This document shows positions 12,328 to 23,103 of a stretch of 64,000 nt of DNA, one piece after another; the first letter of the stretch is position 1, and the number at the start of each line of letters is the position of its first letter. Under the pieces are notes generated by a model. It worked only from the letters and a program-made list of their open reading frames with translations. It was not told the origin of the DNA and did no database searches. The position numbers and the translations under genes were made by a program. Source of the DNA: Viola odorata (Eukaryota; Streptophyta; Magnoliopsida; Malpighiales; Violaceae); assembly GCA_963691705.1 (NCBI GenBank), contig OY829541.1, positions 66,931,189 to 66,995,188 of the forward strand, given 5' to 3'.

Positions 12328-15300
12328 TCATTGCCCTTGCAACAGTGGTATCTTCTCTTCAGAACCGTGTTTGACTGCTTTTTCTTCTTTTGCCTTTCCC
12401 CATATCACAACATAAAACCCGACGGATATGATGACTGCCCCAATTATACTACAAAGTCAAATAAAAGAAACTACAAGTTAATTTTGGAGGTAAAAATAAA
12501 GAAGGATAAAAAAGGGTGAGGTTGTTCTACTCATCAAATATAAACTCATGATTAAAAAAATGGAATGGAGGGCTTTGTAAATTATAATACCTTCCAAGAT
12601 GGAGAGGATCCCTAAGGACTATGAAACTCATAATAGCTGCAATAATTGATAGCGGCTTGAATGTTGCTATGTAGACGGGCCCTTTTATGCGTAGGCCCCA
12701 TGCGTGAATTACAGTGCTGAGGCCATAGCTAAATCCCTATAACAAACAGATTCTTCTGTAAGGAGCCAGAACAAGTTTACTTAGCAAGGATTATGCGTAA
12801 ATGACAGAGATGTAAGGATAAGTCCATAGATGCGTACAGCATAAACAACTGCAACCCATGCTATGGTAGGACCAAGTCTCCAGGCACTCAAGTTCGCTTC
12901 TGCTATAATACATACTGGTGCAGATATAATGGCTCCACATATGAAGAAGAGAAAAACAACAATAAACTCAGCAGGGTATATTTTCACTACTTGTGTCTGC
13001 AAAATGTTACAGAATTCCAACTTTAGTTCCCACAATGTTTCACATTCATGTCAAACTGAGACAACAAATTCATTTGATAAAAAGGCACACACTTGAACGA
13101 TGTACCAGACTGAGTAAAGAAGATACTCGGTTGCCAGTAACAGGCTGCCGATGGTCCATTTTGAATTTGATGAGCCTAAAGGCTGTTGAGATTGATTGGA
13201 CACTGCCCTAGATGTTGATAAAACCGTAGGGCCTTTGTAAAGTGTCACCACTAATGCACCAGATATTGATACTAGTGTACCAATTATCTTCGCCCGAGTA
13301 CTAGAGCTTCTGAAATCTAGACTTTCCATTCTTCTGTGTGTCACTCAGATAATAATAAAATCAAGTCAGAAACAAAAGTTTCAGATAATAATAGTCCATG
13401 AAGAAGCAGTGAACATATTAAATATCACTACACATCCTAAGTGAATACATAGAAACACACATAGGACCATTTTCTAAAGAAGAAATTAAGCCAATCTGTG
13501 AAATGGATCTTAGGTTCTGCCCTACACATGACTCTATCCATCACAAAGTCAGTCCACAACCCAGAAACTGGTGGATAAAAACTCAGACTTGTAAAACAAA
13601 ATCGCCAGATAGCTATAAACAATTTGCTTGAAGAACAAAAAACAAACAATTTTCAGCATAGAAACTAGCACGCCATCAACCAGTAGTTCAGGAAAGCTTG
13701 TGCATTTCAGGCCGACCCATGATCTTTGCAATATACATCTTTGGATTATCACCAAGTATGCACAAAGAACTAAAACTTTAAACATAGATATATCATATTA
13801 TATTTGTTCCACTAAGTCATAATTTACTGAACAATTGGATCCTATCAATCACAAGTCCGTGAACCAACCATTATTGTCGGATAAACCCTAGGGCCTATAC
13901 ATTACACAAAATCACTTGATTGCTGCAAACAATTTGCTCGAGCAACCACAAAACTTTTCATCTAATAAACTAACATGGGAACGACTGATGATTTAGGGAG
14001 GCTGGCACATTTCAGCCCAATCAATGAGTTAAAGCACAGAATACATATTTGCACCGAGACAAAGTGAATATGCACAATCTTTGAGATATCATGACAAATT
14101 GCTACTAGCAAACTTCACAAAATGGAAAAAAATGGACACCACCCGACAGTATGGTGGCTTTAATTTAGAAGAAGAAAAGGGAAAAGGAGGGAACACCTGA
14201 GAATGACCGCTAGTGTGAAGATAAATGCAGGTATGAGGTTTCCCATCGCCGAAGATAGAGTTGGAGAACTGTACTGTAAACCCTTATATCCAAGAGCATC
14301 AGATAAAACCCTGGAAACCCAAAAACCACAATAAAATCAATGTCCTAATCAAAGAATCACAAGCACAAAAATCAAACTTTTCTGCAGATAACAATAATTG
14401 GACATGATATCTACATACCCAAGAAGACCCACAAGGCAAATTCTCAAAATGAGAGGCTGCTTGACTGAAGGAACCACAGCTGAACTGCACAACATCATTA
14501 ATTTCTTGTTTTCATATGAAATTAATTAAAGGACAGGAAGTCAAAGATGCAGAGAGAGAGGAAATGCTATTGTAAGCCTGAATGCCACGTCATTCGTCAG
14601 AATTATAAAATTGCCATTAAGGAAATGACCAAACCCTAGCTTCATTTCATTATCCTCCCGACATTTCTCCTCTCTCCCTCCTTGCCTCCAAACCCTCAGA
14701 AACAGCCACCCTCCTTCCTCCTCGTCCTCCACCTCAAGCGACAGCCACCGCCACCGCAAGCGACAGCCTCTCCTCCTCCCGAATCGGCTCTCTTCTCCTG
14801 GAATCGGTAACAACTCTGCTAATTTCTGGGTTTTTGAGGTTTAAAGTTTTTGGGTTTTTGATGTTTAAAGTTTCAGCGTTGAGATGGCTCATGATTGCGA
14901 CTTAACTTAATCGATAAGAACGATGAAAAATATCCAATTTGTTTTGTTTAACAGCTAGTTATACTTGATTTGACTATATTTTGGTCTAAATGATACACGA
15001 ATTGGACAACTTTTATTTTCTATTTCTGGTGTGCTAACTGCATCACTAAATGCTGTATTGCATTTTTGTGTTTAAGTTCATTTGCTTGAGTTATGTGGCT
15101 GACGAACTAATTATTCGGTTGTTCCAGTCAGGTGCTTGGATTTGATTACACTTTTCATGCAATAAAGCACTTTCATGGCACGCAACTCTGCTAATTTGTG
15201 GATTTTTTGTCAGCTGATTTTTAATTTGGAATTGTTGTGTGTTAATTTGGAATTTGTGGATTTTGTAGCATTGCGTTCCAATATTTCATGAGATTTGGTG

Positions 15301-18300
15301 TGTTTGTTGCGTGTTTGTTGCTCACTTATCTTAGGACAAAATGCCTGAAGTTACTTAAGATTGCTATTTTTCAATCAATTGGTGTAATGTTCTTTCATTG
15401 GCTGTGATTAATTGAGAGAAAATTGAATTATTGTCTGTGTGGGTGACATTGAGAGTGAATTGAATTGTTGTGTCCGTGTGGGTGAGGAAATGAGATCGCG
15501 TATATATTATCTGTTCTTCCTCCCCCAGATGGGAATGTGTTCCCTATATATATAGGATTAGAGCAGCTGGATCTGAAATCATCCCTTTCAGGCCAAGACA
15601 TGGATCTGAAATTGTACAAGGCTGCTGAGAGTGGCGATATCGGGGCTTTCAGAGATTGTCCAGTACCTCTTCATCAGGTATTGACTATATGTAAGAACAC
15701 TATCCTCCATGTGTTTTTGTCAGCTCAATTAGTTAATGAACAAGACTCGAAAAAAACAGCAGTACAAGTCTTTGCGGACCAGATTCTTGACTTGTGCCCA
15801 AAAATTCTAATGCAAAAGAATGACAAAGAAGAGATCCCACTCCACCTAGAAGTCTTTGTGGACCAGATTCTTGACTTGTGCCCAGAAATTCTAATGCAAA
15901 AGAATGACAAAGAAGAGATCCCACTCCACCTTGCTGCAAGGTACGGGTATGAGCATGTGGTGAATGTTTTGATTCGGCATGCGAAGAAATTAGGCAGGTC
16001 TGGATCAGATGATATGAGGATACCCAATAAAGAGAAAGACACCGCATTGCACGAGGCTGCAAAGAACAATTGCCTCAGCATTGTGAAAATATTGAAACAA
16101 GAAGACAGATCTAGTCTTCCATATCCAGCCAATGACTTGGGACACACACCACTTTACATTGCAGCGCGCCTAGGTTATTCGAAGGTTGTGGCTGAACTAC
16201 TAAAGGGATCACAAATTGTTGATGGCAGCGGCGCTGCTCCCAATGGAAGAACTGCATTGCATGCCGCAGTGGATAGCCTCAATCAAAGTAAGAACTCAAT
16301 CAAATAATCAACTCTCTAGCTATTTGTCTCTAATACATTCAGCTAGCTAGGCAGCTCACGATGATCTAATGATATATTTTTGATACATGTACTCGCAAAA
16401 AGTGGCATTAACAGTTCATATCCCTCTTATGGTTGTTACCAAACATGTCGTTAACGAGAGCAACAAAGCATATTGATTACTTCTTTTTTTTATATCAGAG
16501 ACAGTGAAAGTGTTATTAGAACATGACAAAAGAGCAGCATACATAGGGGACAAAGATGGCAAAACAGCTCTTCATCTTGCAGCTGCTGTTGGTTCTTGGT
16601 TGATTATGGAGACCATTGTATCACACTGTCCAGATTGTTGCGAACAAGTTGACAACAAAGGATGGAATGCTCTTCACTATGCTGCAGCCAACGGACGCAA
16701 TTTTATAATATTCTCATCGATTAAAAATAAACAGCTTAGAATTCTGCTAAATGACAAGGATTACATTCATGGAAACACGCCTGTCCATCTACTTGCTGCT
16801 CTTGGCTCAAAGTTTTTGGGAACTAATATGCGCGCGATTAACAAGCAAGAGCATGACAGTCTAGGCATTTATGCTGGAAAATATAATAACTCAACGGTAT
16901 GTAACCAAATTACTTAATTCACATCTATATACATGAAGTATGAATCCCCATGTATAAAGTTTTCCTCGGTTTTATGGTATATACATGCAGAAACAAATCT
17001 TAGAATCACTGGAAGCCTCAGGCTATAGTAAATCACTAAAGAGTATAGAATATGTAGAGAGGTTGGAAAAGGCAAGAGCATCGCACTTGATAGTGGCAAC
17101 CCTCATAGCAACTGTAACATTTGCAGCAGCATTCACAATGCCGGGTGGTTTGAAGAGCGATGATGATGGAGGCGAATTAGGCACGCCAATCTTGAGTAGA
17201 AATGCTGCTTTTAAAACTTTCGTCGTGACTGATGCTTTGGCAATGGTTCTCTCATCGACTGCTGTCTTCATCCACTTCCTCTTGCCTCTGTGCCGATCAA
17301 AGTCACTCTTTTCCTCTCTATTCTGGATTTCCTTAAACGTTATCATATGTGCAATAGGAGCAATGATGGTTGCGTTTGTTTCAGGCACATACGCGGTATT
17401 GTCACCTTCACTTGGACTTGCTATTACCACTTGCATCATTTGCTTGACCTTCTTCCCTTTTGCATTCTTTTTTTCACGTAGGATCATTCAATTAAGACTA
17501 ATAAAACTAATAAAAAAATTCCACAAATCACGCGTTACTCGAGCCTTGCCACAGTAGCGAGTGATTTGTGTTACCTTGTTGGTTCTTTCGTGCACCAGTT
17601 TCACATTTCTGTTAGTATTATACATACGCTGGTAAAACTCACATTAATTTAAGCACGAATTTGATAATTTAATTTTTGTACTGTATTTTTTCAATGTTTA
17701 GTAAGAGTCAATTAGAGTGGTTGCACGTAATTTTTTGTTTCTTCTGCGGTGGTTGTGCCAAAAGGATCGATCCGTTGGTGAAGGCTAGAACTCATAAGGC
17801 TTCCTGATTAACGTGGTTCTCTAAATTTGCAATAAAAAATCTATAATCCTTTTAAAGTTACTTAAAAATTGTATCAAACTAATACAATGAATAAAACTAT
17901 TTTAATTTCTTTAACATTTAAAATTTTAATCTTTTTACAATTTTCTTGTTACTTTGTTTACCGAGGGATTTCGCAAATTTTTACTTTTTTATTTGACTTT
18001 TTAGTTGTAACTTTAAAAAATATAAGTTTTCCGATTATCCTCAAAGTTTGGCGCAATGTGATGGAGAAAGCTTGACATGAAGTATTTGCATTAATGGGGG
18101 AACAAATGATGGCATATTTGTAACAAAGAGAGAATATGGAAGGCTCACTGAACGCAGCTGCATTCCTCCACTTCCAACGCCACCAAGAAATTATAAAGCC
18201 GAAAATACCCTAAAAAATTTGCAAACTAATTATTATTTATAATTTTATAATTAATTATTTCTACTTCTTATATACTACTATTTTTGTTGCAATGAGATTA

Positions 18301-21300
18301 TCCAATCCAATTTATAAAGATGGGTTATGTTTTTTTTCTTTAGTTTTCTGGGTACAATTCATACAGGTCTTGACAGATTAGTTGAACAAATCATGAAAGA
18401 TTAATCAAAGGTATATTGCACTGAGATTTTCCAATTCAATTTGCTTCTTGGAAGATTAAAAGAGATGGGTTTTTTTTTCTTCATAACAGTTGTTGTCCGT
18501 GTACATTAAAAATTCATAGCCTTTGGATACACGAATACCATGCCTTTATCTCCTTTGTGCATAAGGCTTATCCAACGGTATCAAGGTATCAGAATACCCC
18601 TTCCTGCCTACTCGGAGACTCATTGATCATGCCAAGTTGCCAACTATTGCTGGAATTCCTCCCTTGTACTCTCGCTTTTTGACTCAACTACAGTCTACAG
18701 CGGCAAGTATCATCCGGAGCGCGAGACAAATTATTTTGGCCGTAAAGTCAGGCCTATCAACTACGCAAGCTACTGCCAACAATATCAAGGAAGTGGACTG
18801 GGGTGCAATCTGAAATTTGAAAGTTCCCAACAATATATTTTTATGGTGCATCCATTCCAGTTCCATATCCATCGATACTGATCATAGGATTCATAATATC
18901 TGAAGAACCCAACCAAGTATGGTAAACGCACTCAGAGTCAGAGATCTATAGGCTCATCAAGAACTCATCAGGGTAAGTAAATACAAGAACAAATAATTAA
19001 CAAGAAATTTGGGCACTGCTCAAAAAGGGGTTCAATTCAAAAACACTAAACAAGCTTTTTAATATGATGCTTCACATCACAGGAAACCTTTTATTTAGTC
19101 AGCTCTATTTTATCATTTAATCCCACTCCGGTTGAGAAACCAACCACTTTTCCCAGCACCAAAAATGCACAAAAATGCGCAACACTCTAAACTCAAGCAT
19201 CGTCAAGGGCGAGGACCCCAGGGAGTGGCTTCTCCTCCAGAAGTTCTAAGCTGGCACCACCTCTAGTTGAGATGTGACTCATCTTGTCAGCAATCCCCGC
19301 CTTCTCCACAGCAGCCACAGAGTCACCCCCTCCAATGATGGTTATCACACCCTTGCTTAGCAATCGCCTGAAACAGGGGTCGAACATGCAACATTCATCT
19401 ACAGTCAAAGCACCAGCTATGAAACCTATAACCTAACAAAATGATACATACCTCAGTTCCAGCTGCAAACTTCTCGAACTCAAAGACACCCATGTGGATT
19501 GGATAATCTCATTGGAACATATGATTGTAGCACAATCCTTACATTAACACCCAAAAAAAAGAATAAACAAATCAAGAACAGCAGATTTGAATGAACAAAC
19601 ACAAATCAAAGATGACACATTAGATTTGAAAGAAGATTTTTCATGACCCAAATCTAATCTAATCTACACCTGAAAAGGCCATGGCCAATCCTTCAACTCC
19701 TCATCTTGCTGCACCTTGTTATTATTATTACCACCACTTTTGCCACCATCTCCTTCAACAAAACCATATTACTTCAAGAAGAAAGCAAGAGTGAGGAGGA
19801 TCCATTCCAATCCAAAGATGACAACACAGAGCCCACCAGCAAGTTTCAAGATCACTTTCCCGTCATCTTCCCTCACATAAGAGTTCAATTCCCCAAGCAA
19901 ATCCCCTATTCTTGTGAAGATCAGCACAGAAACAGAGCCTTGGAATATGGCTGTCAGGACTGTGGCCACCATGTGGGCTGCATACCATCTGCTGGCACAG
20001 GAGGATGCGGCGGCGCAACCGGAGACTGCTCCGGCGATGGTGAGGACGTGGAGGAGGATGAGGAAGAAGCCGCAGAGGGAAGGTAACAAACGGAGGGAGA
20101 GAATTAAGAAGATGCAACTGGAGGCTGCACCGAGAAGGATGTAGTTGCAGAGCAAGAAGATCTTGTGGGAGCTAAAGATCATATAGGAGCCAAAGACTCC
20201 ATTACCTCTGCCGCAACCGATACTGCTACTGTACAAAATAAATACAGGTGCTGGATTGAGAAATATAACGAAAAACGGCCAGAAATAACAGAAGATATAA
20301 ATTCATTTGAAGATGAATAAGTTTCCAACAGTGGAAAATACAGGTGCTATCAACTACTTTAAACTAGATTCCCCCACCTTCCAATCCAATACACATATCA
20401 TAAAGTTATTAGATTTTGACTAATTTTATTCACACTAATAAAAAAATTTCCGGACGGTGATCTTTCACGCCTCAAAATCCTATTATTTCCTAATAGATTG
20501 TTGGTTCCATACCAATATTTCTAACAATTATTATACATGAAACTGCCTCTAGCCACCCATTTTTACAAATGCTAGAACAAAATTTGATTGAGCAAACACA
20601 GAGCAACCATTTTTCTTGCTTTACTGTCACCAGCTCTGACCCATTAAGTGGGTGCCATGAGCCAGCTGCTCTAATCCTATATATATAGGGAACACATTCC
20701 CATCTGGGGGAGGAAGAACAGATAATATATACGCGCTCTCATTTCCTCACCCACACGGACACAACAATTCAATTCACTCTCAATTTCTCTCGGTCACCCA
20801 CACAGACAATAATTCAATTTTCTCTCAATTAATCACAGACAATGAAAGAACATTACACCAATTGATTGAAAAATAGCAATCTTAAGTAACTTCAGGCATT
20901 TTGTCCTAAGATAAGTGAGCAACAAACACGCAACAAACACTAAATCTCGTGAAATATTGGAACGCAATGCCACAAAATCCACAAATTCCAAATTAACACA
21001 CACAACAATTCCAAATTAAAAATCAGCTGACAAAAAATCCACAAATTAGCAGAGTTGCGTGCCATGAAAGTGCTTTATTGCAGGAAAATTGTAATCAAAT
21101 CCAAGCACCTGACTGGAACAACCGAATAATTAGTTCGTCAGCCACATAACTCAAGCAAATGAACTTAAGCACAAAAATGCAATACAGCATTTAGTGATGC
21201 AGTTAGCACACCAGAAATAGAAAATAAAAGTTGTCCGATTCGTGTATCATTTAGACCAAAATATAGTCAAATCAAGTATAACTAGCTGTTAAATAAAACA

Positions 21301-21878
21301 AATTGGATATTTTTCATCGTTCTTATCGATTAAGTTAAGTCGCAATCATGAGCCATCTCAACGCTGAAACTTTAAACCTCAAAAACCCAAAAACTTTAAA
21401 CCTCAAAAATCCAGAAATTAGCAGAGTTGTTACCGATTCCAGGAGAAGAGAGCGGATTCGGGAGGAGGAGAGGCTGTCGCTTGCGGTGGCGGTGGATGTC
21501 GCTTGAGGTGGAGGACGAGGAGGAAGGAGGGTGGCTGTTTCTGAGGGTTTGGAGGCGAGGAGGGAGAGAGGAGAAATGTCGGGAGGATAATGAAATGAAG
21601 CTGGGGTTTGGTCATTTCCTTAATGGCAATTTTGTAATTCTGACGAGCCACGCAAGCCTGAATAGCATTACTCGATATATATACCTGCGGAAAATGAAAG
21701 CGAAAGGGAGGAGGAAAAGAGCGGAGAAGACATAAGAGTAGAAGATGAAGGCGTAGAAGCTCAGCCCTGTCAAGGAGGCAGCTTTGTACAAGATGTTTAC
21801 GCCGACAAGAGCGCACTCTGCCGTAACAAGAGCTGCAAAAGGTAACACATCGTTGTACCAAAACCTCCATGCGAACAT
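12328..21878 (-). CDS. WAT1-related transporter, copy 2, with a 7-kb element in intron 1
   Basis: Exon 1 (21685-21878) encodes [20 protein letters not shown] and the first helices, ending at a GTATAT donor. Exons 2-7 are at 14419-14484, 14197-14310, 13093-13330, 12838-12996, 12591-12736 and 12328-12448. Joined, they give 345 open codons with every junction in the phase used by the other WAT1 copies, so the gene looks intact although intron 1 is about 7.2 kb. Exon 4 uses a CAA|GTGTGT donor. Exon 6 is six bases shorter than in copies 1 and 3, and reads [10 protein letters not shown] where the others have FLGD. I chose the ATG at 21878; the frame upstream has only a GTG. It is predicted to be a ten-helix transporter of unknown substrate. 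The long intron could lower or alter expression. Confidence 0.85.
14584..15571 (+). repeat. Left inverted arm of the MULE-like element
   Basis: Matches the reverse complement of 20664-21653 almost throughout, from CAGAATTATAAAATTGCC near the outer end to GATTAGAGCAGCTGG at the inner end. It contains a CT-rich leader-like stretch (about 14650-14810) followed by GAATCGGTAACAAC, a plausible splice donor. The inner end is 28 bp before the ankyrin gene's ATG, so the arm would supply that gene's promoter and leader. Confidence 0.85.
15600..17557 (+). CDS. Ankyrin-repeat PGG-domain membrane protein (ITN1/ACD6-like), inside the MULE-like element
   Basis: Three exons, 15600-16287, 16499-16896 and 16991-17557, join in frame to 550 codons. 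The N-terminus [14 protein letters not shown] is typical of the ACD6/ITN1 group. Ankyrin units are visible as [79 protein letters not shown] and NTPVHLLAA. Exon 3 carries the PGG domain ([20 protein letters not shown] plus GG) followed by hydrophobic segments giving about four membrane spans. Plant relatives act in defence and salt signalling at membranes; its own role is unknown. Exon 1 contains an 84-bp in-frame tandem duplication. The start is 28 bp beyond the inverted arm. It is open and spliceable, so possibly functional despite sitting in a transposon. Confidence 0.88.
15768..15931 (+). repeat. 84-bp in-frame tandem duplication in the ankyrin gene
   Basis: Units start at 15768 and 15852; the second unit runs nearly full length before diverging. 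Each begins GTCTTTG(C/T)GGACCAGATTC and encodes 28 residues ([16 protein letters not shown]... and [16 protein letters not shown]...). The copies differ at very few bases, so the duplication is recent. Frame is kept, adding roughly one ankyrin-sized unit. Confidence 0.92.
17558..19192. other. Interior of the MULE-like element without a recognised gene
   Basis: AT-rich first half; the part at about 18480-18900 is less AT-rich and could be further captured sequence, but I recognise no protein in it on either strand. Confidence 0.5.
19193..19505 (-). pseudogene. Phosphoglycerate kinase C-terminal fragment (captured, broken)
   Basis: On the minus strand, [11 protein letters not shown] is followed by a GTATGT donor, about 80 bp of intron and an acceptor (TTTCAG). 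Then come [53 protein letters not shown] and DA, followed by a stop. This is the conserved nucleotide-binding C-terminus of PGK, the glycolytic/Calvin-cycle kinase. Relative to known PGKs, about 21 bases are missing after AIAK, the STGGG motif reads STRGG, and the upstream WNGPMG block is disrupted. Everything N-terminal is absent, so it cannot be an enzyme. The retained intron shows a DNA-level copy, not a retrocopy. Confidence 0.87.
19664..20182 (-). pseudogene. Broken copy of a plant transmembrane protein gene (At5g16250/At3g02640-like)
   Basis: The minus strand from the ATG at 20182 encodes [20 protein letters not shown], then hydrophobic spans with [48 protein letters not shown] and LTLAFFLK. 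It then meets TAA (19769-19771) where related proteins continue with an aromatic residue. Reading past the stop, the frame continues [10 protein letters not shown]...[13 protein letters not shown] to a proper TAG at 19664. A single premature stop therefore seems to have broken a nearly full-length single-exon gene. The family consists of small plant membrane proteins of poorly known function; the family name is my recollection of the pattern. It lies inside the MULE-like element. Confidence 0.7.
20664..21653 (-). repeat. Right inverted arm of the MULE-like element
   Basis: Reverse-complement copy of 14584-15571 with scattered substitutions and short indels. For example, one arm has a GGTCACC block and CAATTTCTCTCGGTCACC where the other reads differently. 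The outer end abuts the right copy of the 10-bp duplication, about 20 bp from the exon 1 donor of WAT1 copy 2. Confidence 0.85.
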
Positions 21879-23103
21879 CACGAAACTGTTTCGTCTCTCC
21901 TTTCTCTCTCTCGCTCTCTCTGGTTTACTACAACCTTAACACTACAGAGACTCACTCGCAGCAATAGATCAACAGACAGCGCGGGGACCAATTTCTCGCT
22001 ACACCAACGTTCTTTTGGTCAACTGGGAATCCTTCCAACGTGATAAATACTACCCCTTCGGTCAACCGGGAGTAAATAGTTGAGCCGAGAAAGGCACGCA
22101 CATATTCTATTTTTTCCCCGGTTAATTAGGCTAACAACTTTGGAACAATGGTTGAATCGTGTCTTTTCCGGCATCATTTGTGTCATGATAGTGAACTTAT
22201 TATACCTTTGCTTAAACTAGGAGATTGAAGTATGTGATAAAAATAATTTTAAATAAAAACAAAAAAAATGTGAAAAAAATAAAAAAAATCATAAAATAGT
22301 AAAAATAATTAATAAATACCTATAGAGGTGTACTGCTAATATGGAAACCTTTTTTGAATAAATGTATTGTAAAATATTAAACGTAGAAAAAATTAAAATA
22401 GCACCCTATATTTTATATTTGCTTCAATTGCACCCTAAGTTTGTATAAATGGTCCAAATTCACCCAATTAAATAATTTTACACAATTTTAATATTTCAAA
22501 AAAATCCAAAAAATATTTTTTCACTCATTAATTTTCAACTCACTACACATTTTTTGAGTGGAAATTCTAATAAATTAAAACAATTTTTTATTATTTTATT
22601 GTCATGGATTTTTAATTTTTCATATTTTTTCGTTTTATATTATATTATATATTTACAATTATTTTTTATTACATATTTAACATTACTATTATATAATTAA
22701 TTTTGTGAATTTTTATGTGTTTTTTCACAATTTTATAATTATTTTCTATTTTCTATTTTTTTTAATGTTTTAATCAGATAGGAAATACTCCTTCCGGTTT
22801 GAATTAATTGACTTTTTAAAATACAATTTTAAAATAATAATTTTTGTACCATTGTTTTCAATTTATCCATTTTTCATAGTATAATTATAATAGTATCATT
22901 GTATCAAATTAATTGGTTGTGTAAAAAAATTAAGACAGATGGCAGAAGTCGTAATTATAACTTAAAACAACAGTTATTTCAGATCGGACGAACTATAAGT
23001 TATAACATTACATGTTTTTTCATTGATATATAGGATTCTGAGGCTATGAGATCTTATCCTCCCTGCTTTGCAATATGTACCCTGAAGAATACACAATCTG
23101 TTT
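21879..23103. other. Intergenic DNA between WAT1 copies 2 and 3
   Basis: No gene seen. At about 22790-22935 a CTCCTTCCGGTTTGAATTAA stretch looks like one end of a decayed Stowaway-type MITE. A block at about 22390-22460 with CACCCTAA-type text looks like decayed transposon sequence. Otherwise AT-rich. Confidence 0.5.

Larger units (their letters stand above)
14584..21653. mobile_element. MULE-like (Pack-MULE-type) element, 7,070 bp, carrying gene sequences
   Basis: Two inverted arms of about 0.99 kb (14584-15571 and 20664-21653) bound the segment. A 10-bp direct repeat, AAGCCTGAAT, flanks it at 14574-14583 and 21654-21663, fitting the 9-10 bp duplications of Mutator-like elements. Removing element and one copy of the repeat restores an ordinary short intron 1 for WAT1 copy 2. 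Inside are an intact ankyrin/PGG gene (15600-17557), an intron-containing phosphoglycerate kinase fragment (19193-19505) and a broken membrane-protein gene (19664-20182). No transposase was found, so movement would need a helper. Captured host gene pieces without transposase define Pack-MULEs; arms this long are at the upper end of known TIRs. Boundaries are seen; the class is inferred. Confidence 0.82.

Noticed and set aside
15725..16147. Minus-strand open frames of 109-140 codons over the ankyrin gene
   Set aside because: Antisense shadows of a well-supported ankyrin exon; the repeated peptide in them only reflects the 84-bp duplication.
19706..20144. Plus-strand frames rich in Glu/Asp/Arg
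   Set aside because: Antisense of the membrane-protein pseudogene, whose minus-strand sequence has clear hydrophobic helices and conserved motifs.
14560..21672. AATGCTATT/AATAGCATT at the two edges as a target duplication of the MULE
   Set aside because: They are inverted with respect to each other; the true direct repeat is AAGCCTGAAT, and these words form a palindrome around the target.
21427..21870. Basic or Pro-rich frames in the outer part of the MULE arm, also seen at 14541-14813
   Set aside because: Both come from the CT-rich leader-like part of the inverted arm and have no codon-like pattern.
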